A stretch of 64,000 nt of DNA from Massilia sp. Root133 (lineage in GTDB: Bacteria; Pseudomonadota; Gammaproteobacteria; Burkholderiales; Burkholderiaceae_D): the NCBI RefSeq assembly GCF_001426525.1, contig NZ_LMEW01000033.1, forward strand, positions 398,820-462,819. Reading direction: 5' to 3'. The notes beneath the pieces were generated by a model. It had not been told where the DNA came from. It did not search any database and saw nothing but the letters and a program-made list of their open reading frames with translations. This document shows, one piece after another, positions 35,555 through 44,279 of this stretch. A program made the translations under genes and the position numbers. Position 1 is the first letter of the stretch. The number at the start of each line of letters is the position of its first letter.

Positions 35555-36493
35555 CTACATCTGTTCGCCCGGGGGCGATGTCGATGCAAGCCAGGCCGCC
35601 AGAACGACGACCGCAAGCAATACAAGCGCTTCGATCCAAAGTATGCGCTTGAACCGCATCGGTAAAAGCTCGGGGGCGGCATTTCCTGCGGACTCGCGCG
35701 CGAGCCACGGCGGCATCACGACAAAGCGATTGATCCCACCTAGCATCGCCGCAACGCCTACGAGCAGCAGCTTCGCAACAAGCGTGTTGCCATACGGGTT
35801 GCCGACCAGGTTTTCGAATCCGCCCAGGTTGCGCCAGCTTGCATACAGGCCCGTGGCCAAGATGCCTGTAAGCGCGAACGTCGCCGAGCTGGATAGGGAC
35901 GCTACATAAGCCGCCCGCGCGCGTCTGTCGGCCGTGGCCATGTTTTCGGTTGCCCTCAACATGACCCCGCCAGCAAGGAACACTTCACCGACCCATAGGC
36001 TGATCAGGCCGAGGTGGATCCAGTCCGCCAGCAAGGGCAGGCTGAAGTCGCCTTCGCTGGCGGCGTGGCTGACCATGCCGCGCGTGTACCAGAATACGGC
36101 AAGCGACGCAAAAGTCAGCAGTGCAGGCACCTGGTTCCGATCGCCGCGCATGCAGGTTCCGACGGTAGCCATGGCCAGCCCGAACATCCCAATGGACCAC
36201 GCGAGCCCAAGGTGTGTCGAGGTCAGCATCGACCAGGTGGCACCGGCCGCTTCAGTGACGGGGACCTCGGCCATGGCCGCCGATTCCAGCCACAACAGCA
36301 CGGCGTTCGCGGCCAGAGCGACCACGACACCGGTCAAGGCAGTCTTGCGGACGGACTGGCGGCGCGCGTCGGCCCAGCTGGATGCGTCACGACTCATCCA
36401 CAAGCGCGAAGCGCTCGCTCCCGTGACGAGGGCTACTGCGAGGTTCAGAAGGGCAGTGACGACGTGCTGGACAGCTTGCAGGTCCAGCCCCAT
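35555..36493 (-). CDS. copD: CopD-type copper-resistance membrane protein
   Basis: A 312-residue protein with about eight transmembrane helices. LADWIHLGLISLWVGEVFLAG and FVGNPYGNTLVAKLLLV match the CopD domain, with His and Met residues in the predicted membrane sites. The start at 36493 shares a base with the copC stop codon. With CopC it is thought to import or shuttle copper across the inner membrane. Confidence 0.88.
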   Translation of the reverse strand: MGLDLQAVQHVVTALLNLAVALVTGASASRLWMSRDASSWADARRQSVRKTALTGVVVALAANAVLLWLESAAMAEVPVTEAAGATWSMLTSTHLGLAWSIGMFGLAMATVGTCMRGDRNQVPALLTFASLAVFWYTRGMVSHAASEGDFSLPLLADWIHLGLISLWVGEVFLAGGVMLRATENMATADRRARAAYVASLSSSATFALTGILATGLYASWRNLGGFENLVGNPYGNTLVAKLLLVGVAAMLGGINRFVVMPPWLARESAGNAAPELLPMRFKRILWIEALVLLAVVVLAAWLASTSPPGEQM

Positions 36494-36858
36494 CACTTGA
36501 CCTTGAACGTGACTTCGCCCTTTGCCTTGTGACCGTCGTGGGTCATCGTCGACCACTGGATGTGATACTCGCCCGAGGACAGCGGCGGGAGCGGCGCCGT
36601 CATGACGGTGGGATCCGCCTTGTCGACGGTGGTCGCGGCGACCGGGATCTCGTTATTTTGGGCGCCCGTCACCTTGATCTTGCTGAACGCCGGCTCGAGC
36701 GCTTCGTTGAACTTGAGGCGCACCTGCTTCGGCGCATCTCCGAGCGTGCTGCCGGCCTGGGGATCCGACGATTGCAGTTTGGCGTGCGCGAAAGCGGACG
36801 ACGTTACGGTACTTGCGAGAGCGAAGGTGGCCAGGGCCAAAATGCGTTTGATGGGCAT
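36493..36858 (-). CDS. copC: CopC-type periplasmic copper-binding protein
   Basis: A 121-residue protein. The signal peptide ends SSAFAHA, so the mature N-terminus begins with the His that binds Cu(II). Asp and His of THDGHKAKGEVTFKV complete the Cu(II) site, and VRLKFNEALEPAFSKI is typical. There is no Met-rich Cu(I) loop, so only the Cu(II) site is likely. It is coupled to copD. Confidence 0.9.
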   Translation of the reverse strand: MPIKRILALATFALASTVTSSAFAHAKLQSSDPQAGSTLGDAPKQVRLKFNEALEPAFSKIKVTGAQNNEIPVAATTVDKADPTVMTAPLPPLSSGEYHIQWSTMTHDGHKAKGEVTFKVK

Positions 36859-36944
36859 GTTTTTATTCCTGATTCTTTGGTTGGGTCGAGGTATGGTTGT
36901 GGAGCGTTCTGACTGCCGGTAGCGACAGCAGAACGCCTGCAGCT

Positions 36945-37310
36945 TTAGTTGGCAGCTTCCAGTTTGGTCACCGTGAAGGCGCCGTTGATGCGCTCGACGC
37001 GCAGCCGGATCTTGTCGCCAGTTTTCACTTGGTCGAGCATTGCCGGATCCTGCACCTTGAAGGACATGGTCATACCAGGCATGTTGAGATTGGTCAGCGC
37101 GCCATGTTGTACCGTCAGCTTGCCGGTGTCCTTGTCGACTTTCTTGACCTCGCCGTCGGTCAGCGCATTCGCATCATCCTGCAAAGCGGCAGGCGCGGCG
37201 TGGTGCTGGCTGTGGTCCTGCATCTGCATCTGTGCCGATGCATTGGCCGCTGCCAGCGCAAGGCCGGCGGAAACGAGGAGGGTGCTGAACAGGGAAGAAA
37301 AACGAGTCAT
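36945..37310 (-). CDS. CusF-like copper-binding protein
   Basis: A 121-residue protein starting at 37310. The signal peptide ends ANASAQ, then a Met/His stretch (MQMQDHSQHH). The OB-fold has LTVQHGALTNLNMPGMTMSF, with the two Met but Asn-Met-Pro where CusF has Trp-Pro. The Cu(I)-capping Trp is therefore missing. It is upstream of copC. Confidence 0.82.
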   Translation of the reverse strand: MTRFSSLFSTLLVSAGLALAAANASAQMQMQDHSQHHAAPAALQDDANALTDGEVKKVDKDTGKLTVQHGALTNLNMPGMTMSFKVQDPAMLDQVKTGDKIRLRVERINGAFTVTKLEAAN

Positions 37311-37492
37311 TTGAAGCTCCAAAAACAGTCAAAATTCAATTGCAGTGGACGCGCGACGGCGCTTGCCGGCCTGACGCGGTCCGTTTTAGTTACAGATAAA
37401 GAAGGGCTGTGCACGCTGAGGTGCCGGCGACGAAGGCGTAGCCAGGCATGTCCGTGCCTTGGCAGGAACGAAACGTTCAGCAGTGTGAAAGG

Positions 37493-37888
37493 TCAGACGC
37501 GTGGAGGTCGCTCTAGAAGCGCAAGGTAGACCGATGGCAAGAGATGCCGGTCAAAGGGAATGGTTGTTGACGAAGAAGCAGTTGCCGGTAGCACGGCAAC
37601 GAACGACGGTGCCATCGACAAACAGGCGCTGCATGTCGCACAGGTGGCACATTTGCCGGCCTGATGATGAGACGCGGGATGATGGTCGGCCTGCATGCCC
37701 GGACCCGCGTGCTCGTCATGGGCGTGAGCACCGGACATGTCGAAGTCGTCGGCCATCGATTCGTGGTCGTGACTGTCCTGTCCCGCCACTGGCGGCACAC
37801 AGAAGGACATCGTCGCGGAAGCGAAGCCTTGGAGCGGCACCGCCAGCAACGTCATCCAGACGATCAAGACTTTCAGGATGGCTTTCAC
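37493..37888 (-). CDS. Small secreted His/Cys-rich protein, LERPPR family (A)
   Basis: A 131-residue protein with signal peptide (VLIVWMTLLAVPLQGFASA). A His-rich stretch (HDHES, HAHDEH, HHPASHHQ) is followed by KCATCATCSACLS (four Cys) and a C-terminal LALLERPPRV. No named family is certain. The C-terminal motif and layout recur in the proteins at 38004 and 47428, and weakly at 51094. It heads the CusF-like/copC/copD operon, so a role in periplasmic copper sensing or buffering is inferred. Confidence 0.65.
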   Translation of the reverse strand: MKAILKVLIVWMTLLAVPLQGFASATMSFCVPPVAGQDSHDHESMADDFDMSGAHAHDEHAGPGMQADHHPASHHQAGKCATCATCSACLSMAPSFVAVLPATASSSTTIPFDRHLLPSVYLALLERPPRV

Positions 37889-38003
37889 ACGTCGATTCTA
37901 GCATATGCGAAAGTATCGGCAATCCCATCGGCAGGGAAGCTTCGAACGTTGCGGTGCCGTATCGTGCGGACATGTCATTTTTGCATGTGCTAGATTGATT
38001 TAC

Positions 38004-38426
38004 ATGCGCCCATTCGTTCGAGTCCTCATGCTATGGATACTGATCGTGTCGCTGCCCATGCAGGGCATCGCCGCCACGATCACATCGCCATGCAGAATGG
38101 CGCATACCACGTCGGCAAGCCCGGAAGCTGCGGTCAAGGATGACTGCGACGAGCATGAGATGGCGATGTCGATGTCGATGACCCAGTCGACCGCACAAGC
38201 GCACGCCAGCGTCGCCGCAGATCATGACATGCCCTGCGATAGTGGCGCCCACCAAAAGCATTCTTCCTGCCGGGCGTGCAGTGCCGGCTATATCGGCGCC
38301 TCGGCGCCCCCGCCTTTCGCGGTTGCTGGGTTTCCTGCAGAGCAGTTTGCAACGGACTCCGTTTCCCCAATCTCCTCCTTCACGGGCTGGATCCCATCCC
38401 GCATAGAGCGACCGCCACGCGGTTGA
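38004..38426 (+). CDS. Small secreted His/Cys/Met-rich protein, IERPPR family (B)
   Basis: A 140-residue protein starting at 38004, with signal peptide (VLMLWILIVSLPMQGIAA) close to that of the divergent gene at 37493. It contains DDCDEHEMAMSMSMTQ, HDMPCDSGAHQKHSSCRACSAG and terminal SRIERPPRG. It lies 278 bp upstream of the multicopper oxidase copA and reads into it. Its 5' end faces gene A across 115 bp. Confidence 0.65.
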   Translation: MRPFVRVLMLWILIVSLPMQGIAATITSPCRMAHTTSASPEAAVKDDCDEHEMAMSMSMTQSTAQAHASVAADHDMPCDSGAHQKHSSCRACSAGYIGASAPPPFAVAGFPAEQFATDSVSPISSFTGWIPSRIERPPRG

Positions 38427-38703
38427 CTTCCCAAGTGGGCTGAACGCTCTCCCGGCATCCTTCGGAGACGTCGCGCATGCGGGATGCACGCGACATGCCA
38501 TCGACCGATGCCGGCCAGCCATTCATCTTCATTCGAATTTCGATATCGACGAAACACGCGCGGAGGCCGCACGCTTTGGGAGTGCGCGCAGGCCGCGTCC
38601 GCCACGTAGCTGCGCAGCGAGGTTTGCTGCGAGTGCGCCTGCGTGCGCGACGCGGGCCCGTACTGCGGCAATTGTTTCATCACTTCATCTAGGGGAATAC
38701 TTC

Positions 38704-40593
38704 ATGCAGCAACGTGTTTTTGAGGAGAGCGCCGTGAACCGGTGGCGACGACGGCTCCTGCAGGGCGCAGGGGCCGCCGCCCTCGCCGGGCTGGTCCCAG
38801 CCAGACTGCTGGCAGCCGGTCAGGCCGCGCAGCCGATCTTGCGCGGCACCGAATTCGACCTCGAGATCGTGCCATCGCCGGTCAACTTCACTGGCGCACC
38901 GCAGGTCGCCACCGCGGTCAACGGCCAGGTTCCTGGGCCGGTCCTGTACTGGCGCGAGGGCGACACCGTGACGCTGCGCGTGACCAACCGGCTGCCGGTC
39001 ACGAGTTCCATTCACTGGCACGGTATCCTGGTGCCGGCGGAGATGGACGGCGTGCCCGGCATCAGTTTCACCGGGATTCCTCCGGGCCAGACCTTCACCT
39101 ATCGCTTCCAGGTCAAGCAGAGCGGAACCTACTGGTACCACAGCCATTCCGAATTCCAGGAGCAGAGCGGCTTGGCCGGTTCGATCGTGATCGAGCCGAA
39201 GAACGGCGAACGGGTGAAGGCGGACCGTGACTACGTCGTCATGCTGTCGGACTGGGTCGATGGCGATCCTGCCAAGGTCTTTGCCAAGCTCAAGAAAATG
39301 AGCGACTTCTTCAACACCAACCAGCCGACCGTCGGCCAGTTCCTGGACGACCTACGGAAGAACGGCCTCGGGGCCGCGCTCGACAAGCGCAAGATGTGGA
39401 ACCAGATGCGCATGTTGCCGACCGACTTCAGCGACGTGACTGCCAGTCGCAACCTGGGCGTGAGGATGGCCTACCTGATCAATGGTACGCCTACTGACAG
39501 GAACTGGACCGGCTTGTTCCGTCCGGGTGAGAATGTCAGGCTGCGCTTCATCAACGGCTCGGCGACGACGATCTTCGACGTTCGCATTCCGGGCCTCAAG
39601 ATGACGGTGATCGCCGCGGACGGACAGGACGTCGAGCCCGTGCCGGTCGACGAATTCCGGATTTCCGTTGCCGAAACCTATGACGTGCTGGTCGAGCCAA
39701 CCGGCGACCAAGCCTACACCATCTTCGCGCAGTCGATCGGGCGTTCCGGCTTCGTGCGCGCGACGCTGGCGCCGCGCAACGGCATGTCTGCCCCGGTGCC
39801 CGATATGGATCCGCCCCAGTGGCTGGCCATGCAGGACATGATGGGCGCGATGGCAATGGGGAGCATGGGCGGCATGTCGGACATGCACCAGGCGTCCGGC
39901 AAGGAAGGGAAGGCGCCGCACGACATGCACTCGATGGAGGGCATGCATGACATGCCGGGCATGTCCCACGGCGGGATGAGCGAGGGCCACGGGCAGATGC
40001 AGATGCCGATGCCGATGCAACACGCCGGCCATGGCGGCGGCCACACGATGCCAATGGCCCAGGGCAGACCTCCGAAAGTCACCCACGCCCGCACCGAGTA
40101 TGGCCCGGGTGTCGACATGCACGTCGACATGCCTCGCACCAATCTCGACGACCCCGGTGTCAATCTGCGCAACAACGGGAGGCGCGTGTTGACCTATGCC
40201 GACCTCCACACAATCGGCGGACCGGTAGACGACCGTGAGCCGACCCGCGAGATCGAATTGCACCTCACCGGCAACATGGAGCGCTTCATGTGGTCTTTCG
40301 ACGGCCAGAAGTTCTCGGAGTCCAAGCCCGTCCATTTCAGGCACGGCGAGCGGCTGCGCATCGTGCTGGTGAACGACACCATGATGAACCACCCGATCCA
40401 CCTGCATGGCATGTGGAGCGAGCTCGAGTCGCCGAGCGGGGAGTTCCTGGTCCGCAAGCACACGATCAACGTGCAGCCGGCCCAGCGCGTCACTTACCGG
40501 GTGACGGCCGACGCCCCAGGCCATTGGGCGTACCACTGCCATCTGCTTTATCACATGGAAGCAGGCATGTTCAGGGAGGTGGTCGTCTCATGA
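38704..40593 (+). CDS. copA: CopA-type multicopper oxidase (copper resistance)
   Basis: A 629-residue periplasmic oxidase. A Tat signal (NRWRRRLLQGAGAAALAGL) precedes three cupredoxin domains. Copper ligands are visible: SIHWHGIL, WYHSHSEFQ, NHPIHLHGMW and AYHCHLLYHMEAGMF. A Met/His-rich insert (about 385-455, with MHSMEGMHDMPGMSHGGMSEGHG) lies between domains 2 and 3, typical of CopA/PcoA. It oxidises Cu(I) to the less toxic Cu(II). It overlaps copB by 4 bases. Confidence 0.96.
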   Translation: MQQRVFEESAVNRWRRRLLQGAGAAALAGLVPARLLAAGQAAQPILRGTEFDLEIVPSPVNFTGAPQVATAVNGQVPGPVLYWREGDTVTLRVTNRLPVTSSIHWHGILVPAEMDGVPGISFTGIPPGQTFTYRFQVKQSGTYWYHSHSEFQEQSGLAGSIVIEPKNGERVKADRDYVVMLSDWVDGDPAKVFAKLKKMSDFFNTNQPTVGQFLDDLRKNGLGAALDKRKMWNQMRMLPTDFSDVTASRNLGVRMAYLINGTPTDRNWTGLFRPGENVRLRFINGSATTIFDVRIPGLKMTVIAADGQDVEPVPVDEFRISVAETYDVLVEPTGDQAYTIFAQSIGRSGFVRATLAPRNGMSAPVPDMDPPQWLAMQDMMGAMAMGSMGGMSDMHQASGKEGKAPHDMHSMEGMHDMPGMSHGGMSEGHGQMQMPMPMQHAGHGGGHTMPMAQGRPPKVTHARTEYGPGVDMHVDMPRTNLDDPGVNLRNNGRRVLTYADLHTIGGPVDDREPTREIELHLTGNMERFMWSFDGQKFSESKPVHFRHGERLRIVLVNDTMMNHPIHLHGMWSELESPSGEFLVRKHTINVQPAQRVTYRVTADAPGHWAYHCHLLYHMEAGMFREVVVS

Positions 40594-41702
40594 AAACCGC
40601 AACGACGAAAACCGGTGCAGCGGTCGCGCTGCTGATCTTTGGCCTCGTGGCTGCGGGCGCGGCATCGGCTCAGACGACCGAGCCGCCGAAGGAGGGCGGC
40701 ACCGGCCAGGCATCCGGCATGGGACAGTCCAAAACGATGGAAGGAATGGACCACTCCCAGATGGATCATTCTCAGATGGACCATACCCAAATGGAAAAAT
40801 CGCAGATGGACCAGTCCGGGATGGATCATTCGCAGATGAATCATGCGGGTGACGACCAAGTGCAGGGCGCCAAGCCTGCGCCGCAGCAGGGCAAACCAAG
40901 CATGGACCATAGCATGGGACAAGCGATGGGCGGCATGGACGCCATGCGCGGAATGGACCACGACATGAAGATGGGCCCGATGCAGGGCGGCAGTCCACCG
41001 CCCGACGCACGCGACCCGGACGCTTATGCCGAAGGCACGAGCTTCGCGCACCTGCCTGGCAACGAGATGAACGACGAGATGCGCTTCGGCCGGATCCTGC
41101 TCGACAAGTTCGAATACGCGAAGGGTGACGGCGAACACGGCCAGAACCTCGACGCCGACGCATGGTACGGGAACGACTACAACAAGGCCTGGTTCACGGC
41201 CGAGGGTGAGCGGCGCGGAGGGCACTTGCAGTCCCTGCGCACGGAAGCCTTATGGGACCGCACCTTCGCGACCTTCTGGAGCACCCAGCTCGGCGTACGT
41301 CACGACAGCGGCGGCGGCGATTCGCGCAATTGGCTAGCCTTCGGCGTGCGCGGCCTGGCGCCGTACTGGTTCGATACGGAAGCGACCGCCTACTGGTCCG
41401 GTGGAAGGCTTGCCGCGCGTTTCAACGTGCGTTACGAACTGCTGTTCACGCAGCAGCTGATCCTCGAACCCGAAGTCGAGGCCAACCTGTACAGCCGCGC
41501 CGATCCGGCCAGGGGCGTGGGCAGCGGGCTGTCCGATCTCGAACTTGGCCTGCGCCTGCGCTACGAGATCCGGCGCCAGTTCGCCCCGTATGTCGGCGTG
41601 ACCTGGGCGCGCAACTTCGGCGACACCGCCGACTATGCGCGGGCGAGGGGAGAACGAAACCGGAGTACGCAGATCGTTGCAGGCGTGCGTATCTGGTTCT
41701 GA
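40590..41702 (+). CDS. copB: CopB-type outer-membrane copper resistance protein
   Basis: A 370-residue protein. The signal peptide ends AASAQ. The N-terminal region carries tandem M-D-H-S-Q repeats (about residues 48-90: MDHSQ, MDHTQ, MEKSQ, MDQSG) that likely bind copper. The C-terminal about 230 residues are the CopB beta-barrel (DEMRFGRILLDKFEYA, VGSGLSDLELGLRLRYEIRRQ cut here, APYVGVTWARNFG, VAGVRIWF at the end). The start overlaps the copA stop as ATGA. Confidence 0.93.
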   Translation: MKTATTKTGAAVALLIFGLVAAGAASAQTTEPPKEGGTGQASGMGQSKTMEGMDHSQMDHSQMDHTQMEKSQMDQSGMDHSQMNHAGDDQVQGAKPAPQQGKPSMDHSMGQAMGGMDAMRGMDHDMKMGPMQGGSPPPDARDPDAYAEGTSFAHLPGNEMNDEMRFGRILLDKFEYAKGDGEHGQNLDADAWYGNDYNKAWFTAEGERRGGHLQSLRTEALWDRTFATFWSTQLGVRHDSGGGDSRNWLAFGVRGLAPYWFDTEATAYWSGGRLAARFNVRYELLFTQQLILEPEVEANLYSRADPARGVGSGLSDLELGLRLRYEIRRQFAPYVGVTWARNFGDTADYARARGERNRSTQIVAGVRIWF

Positions 41703-41787
41703 TCACTAAGCGGGGTGGCCATGACCATCCCGCACTATCCATAGGGACGTCTTGAAAGGGTATTTTCAACCATTCAAGGAGAACGTC

Positions 41788-42126
41788 ATGCAACAACAGT
41801 ATCAATCATGTATCGATGCCTGCAACGCCTGCGCCGACGCCTGCGACATGTGTTCGACGGCCTGCCTGCAGGAGGACGACGTCAAGATGATGGCGCGCTG
41901 CATTGCACTCGATATGGACTGCGCACAGATCTGCAGGCTGGCTGCCGCCTTCATGGCCCGTAGCAGCGAATTCGCCGGCGCGCTCTGCCAGCTTTGCGCC
42001 CAGGTCTGCCAGGCCTGCGGTGACGAGTGCGCCAAGCATCAGATGCAGCATTGCCAGGATTGCGCGGCCGCTTGCCGGCGCTGCGCCGAGGAGTGCCGCC
42101 GGATGGGATCGGCCGCGGCGGCTTGA
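41788..42126 (+). CDS. Cys-rich four-helix copper storage protein (Csp-like)
   Basis: A 112-residue protein with 19 Cys arranged as CxxxC and CxxC along helices (SCIDACNACADACDMC, ARCIALDMDCAQIC, LCQLCAQVCQACGDEC, HCQDCAAACRRCAEEC). This matches the Csp/DUF326 four-helix bundle in which Cys line the core and store many Cu(I). There is no signal or Tat peptide, so it is a cytosolic (Csp3-type) form. The RBS is AAGGAGAA. It is in line after copB. Confidence 0.92.
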   Translation: MQQQYQSCIDACNACADACDMCSTACLQEDDVKMMARCIALDMDCAQICRLAAAFMARSSEFAGALCQLCAQVCQACGDECAKHQMQHCQDCAAACRRCAEECRRMGSAAAA

Positions 42127-42149
42127 GGATTTGCGTTCGCGATAACAAT

Positions 42150-42176
42150 GCCTTTCCCGCAGGACGCGGGAAAGGC
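42150..42176 (+). terminator. Strong hairpin after csp gene
   Basis: A perfect 11-bp stem GCCTTTCCCGC / GCGGGAAAGGC with a 5-base loop starts 24 bases past the stop codon. There is no U-tract, so it may stabilise the upstream mRNA or attenuate rather than fully terminate. Confidence 0.6.
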
Positions 42177-42197
42177 GCATACGAAAGGAACTGCAAG

Positions 42198-42869
42198 ATG
42201 AACTCCAGTCTGTCCCTCACACGGAAGCTGCTTGCCGCATGCGCCGTGACGATGGTGGCTTCCGCCGCACATGCAGACATCACGGTCTTCACCGACCGCG
42301 CTGCCTTTCTCAATGGGGTGTCTGGCTCGGCCACCGACACCTTCGACGATCTGACCATGACGGAAACCGGCAGCCCCCTGAGTCGCCTGGCCGGCGCCTA
42401 CACCTATCAGGTAAGTGCAGGACCTGGCGACGGCGGCTTTTACCCGTCTGGAAGCGGCAGCGATATCTGGCTGAGCGGAACGATGTCCAGCGACGTCATC
42501 ACCTTCAGCGCGTTCTTTTCCGGGGTCTTCGGCTTCGGTGGAGACTTTTTCGGAACCGATTCATTCGGCGCCTTCATGCCGGACCGCACCATCGTGCTGA
42601 GCGCGGTGTCCGGTGCGGACAGCGAGACATTCACGCTGTCGAATGCTTCACAGGACTCGTTCGTCGCCTTCCTGTCGGATCGTCCGCTCACCTCGGTGTC
42701 CTTCCAGAACATGGAGGACGACGGCACCGTGTACTGGGCAGCGGCCAACAATGTCGTTCTAGCGGTGCCCGAGCCGGCGACGTGGTCGATGCTGTTGGGC
42801 GGACTGGGCGTTGCTGCTTTGGCTCGCCGGCGCAGCCTCACATTGAAGCAGGCAAAGACAGTGGCTTGA
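42198..42869 (+). CDS. PEP-CTERM sorting-domain protein
   Basis: A 223-residue exported protein. The signal peptide ends SAAHA. The body is beta-rich (ITVFTDRAAFL, DTFDDLT, GGDFFGTDS). The C-terminus is a textbook PEP-CTERM tail: VPEPATWSMLLGGLGVAALARRR. Such proteins are anchored or processed by exosortase and tied to extracellular matrix. It sits within the copper cluster with no visible metal-binding motif. Confidence 0.9.
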   Translation: MNSSLSLTRKLLAACAVTMVASAAHADITVFTDRAAFLNGVSGSATDTFDDLTMTETGSPLSRLAGAYTYQVSAGPGDGGFYPSGSGSDIWLSGTMSSDVITFSAFFSGVFGFGGDFFGTDSFGAFMPDRTIVLSAVSGADSETFTLSNASQDSFVAFLSDRPLTSVSFQNMEDDGTVYWAAANNVVLAVPEPATWSMLLGGLGVAALARRRSLTLKQAKTVA

Positions 42870-42900
42870 ACCGCGCATCACAACCATACAGGAGAGAAAG

Positions 42901-43623
42901 ATGAAACGCACTAATCTGTATTTCACGCACCCTGCAATGCCAGTATCGCGTTGCCGCACCCTGGCCACGCGTGCACTCGCGGGTTTGGCGCTCGTGGCGA
43001 TCACCGGCACGGCGTTTGCGGACGGCCCGGGCCGCGGCTCGACTGCGACGTTCGAGAAGAACTATCTCGTCTTTATCATCGACCACCATTATTCGGCATT
43101 GCGGATGACCGAACTGGCGGCTGGCACGGATACGCAGCGCAATGCGCCTGTCAGCAATCCTGGCGAAGGGACGTCGCCGACACCTGGCTACGGCGCCACC
43201 GTGGCCAAGGCGAGCGATGATCAAATACGCTCAATGTCGCGCCAGGCCAACCGCACGCAGCGCGAAGAAATCATGAAGGCACAACGCTTTCTTCAGGATT
43301 GGTACGGCATGCAGCACCAACCCCAGCTCACCGCGGATGGTCAAAAGATGATTGCCAATCTAGAAAGTACGCCGGCCGGCGCGCAGTTCAACCAGGTTTT
43401 CCTGCGCACCTTCAGCAATCATCACCTGAGCGCGTTGGCTCCAAGCTTGCACTGCCAGGTCAAGAGCGATATTGCGCATGCTCCCCTGCATCGTTACTGC
43501 GAGAACATCGTGGTGGCCCAGAAGAATGGAATCAACGATATGAGGGAAATGCTCTGCAAAAAGTATGGCGATTGTGGTTTCGTGCCAGCTACCGGAGACA
43601 GGCGGAAGGATCAGGATTTTTGA
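42901..43623 (+). CDS. DUF305-like exported protein
   Basis: A 240-residue protein with a signal region ending GTAFA. HHYSALRMTELAAG and the later FLRTFSNHHLSALAPSLHC match the paired His-rich helices of DUF305 (ferritin-like) proteins. CENIVVAQKNGINDMREMLCKKYGDC adds four Cys in all near the end. The fold suggests metal binding in the periplasm. The RBS is AGGAGAG. Confidence 0.75.
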   Translation: MKRTNLYFTHPAMPVSRCRTLATRALAGLALVAITGTAFADGPGRGSTATFEKNYLVFIIDHHYSALRMTELAAGTDTQRNAPVSNPGEGTSPTPGYGATVAKASDDQIRSMSRQANRTQREEIMKAQRFLQDWYGMQHQPQLTADGQKMIANLESTPAGAQFNQVFLRTFSNHHLSALAPSLHCQVKSDIAHAPLHRYCENIVVAQKNGINDMREMLCKKYGDCGFVPATGDRRKDQDF

Positions 43624-43711
43624 AGCACTCGTTTCTGGTCGGCGGCAGCATGCGGCGCCGGGCAATGCCTCCCGGCGCTGCTTACATCAATCAGTTCAAA
43701 AGGAGAAACCC

Positions 43712-44206
43712 ATGGATGAATCGCACCCACATCGACAAGATCATGCAATGGCAACAATGAAGTACACGACATTCGCCCAGATGATTGGGGCGGGAACGAT
43801 CATCATGTTCGGTCTGATGTATCTGAACACCTATTCGGCCGACCACATCTTCTTTAGTGAAACACGGGCATTCATGGCGCTCATCATGGGCGCCACGATG
43901 GCGATCGTAATGCTCGCGTTTATGTGGAAGATGTATCCGAACAAAGGGTTCAATATAGGTATTCTTGTAGGAAGCCTCGTAGTATTCCTTGTGTCGCTAT
44001 GGCTGGTGCGCAGCCAGGCGACGGTGGGCGACGTGGCCTATATGCGTGCCATGATCCCCCACCACTCCATTGCCATCCTGACCAGCGAGCGCGCGAACAT
44101 CGCCGACCCGAGGGTTCGCAAGCTGGCGGACGGCATCATCGCCGCACAAAAGAAGGAAATCGGTGAAATGAAGGAGTACATCCGGGATCTGGAAACAAAA
44201 CACTGA
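43712..44206 (+). CDS. DUF305 membrane-anchored protein
   Basis: A 164-residue protein starting at 43712 (RBS AAGGAGA). Three hydrophobic helices (MIGAGTIIMFGLMYL, MALIMGATMAIVMLAFMW, IGILVGSLVVFLVSLWLV) precede the DUF305 motif AYMRAMIPHHSIAILTSERANI and a helical tail. MIPHHxxAI is the family signature. It is probably a copper-handling protein facing the periplasm. Confidence 0.85.
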   Translation: MDESHPHRQDHAMATMKYTTFAQMIGAGTIIMFGLMYLNTYSADHIFFSETRAFMALIMGATMAIVMLAFMWKMYPNKGFNIGILVGSLVVFLVSLWLVRSQATVGDVAYMRAMIPHHSIAILTSERANIADPRVRKLADGIIAAQKKEIGEMKEYIRDLETKH

Positions 44207-44279
44207 GGCGGCCGGCGTGGACGGCGCGCCAACAGGCGAATTACGTCGGCGCTCCGCCATACTGTCCCTGTGCCTTGTC

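Noticed and set aside
40740..40850. Short tandem DNA repeat as a microsatellite
   Set aside because: It is in frame and encodes the Met/His copper-binding repeats of CopB.
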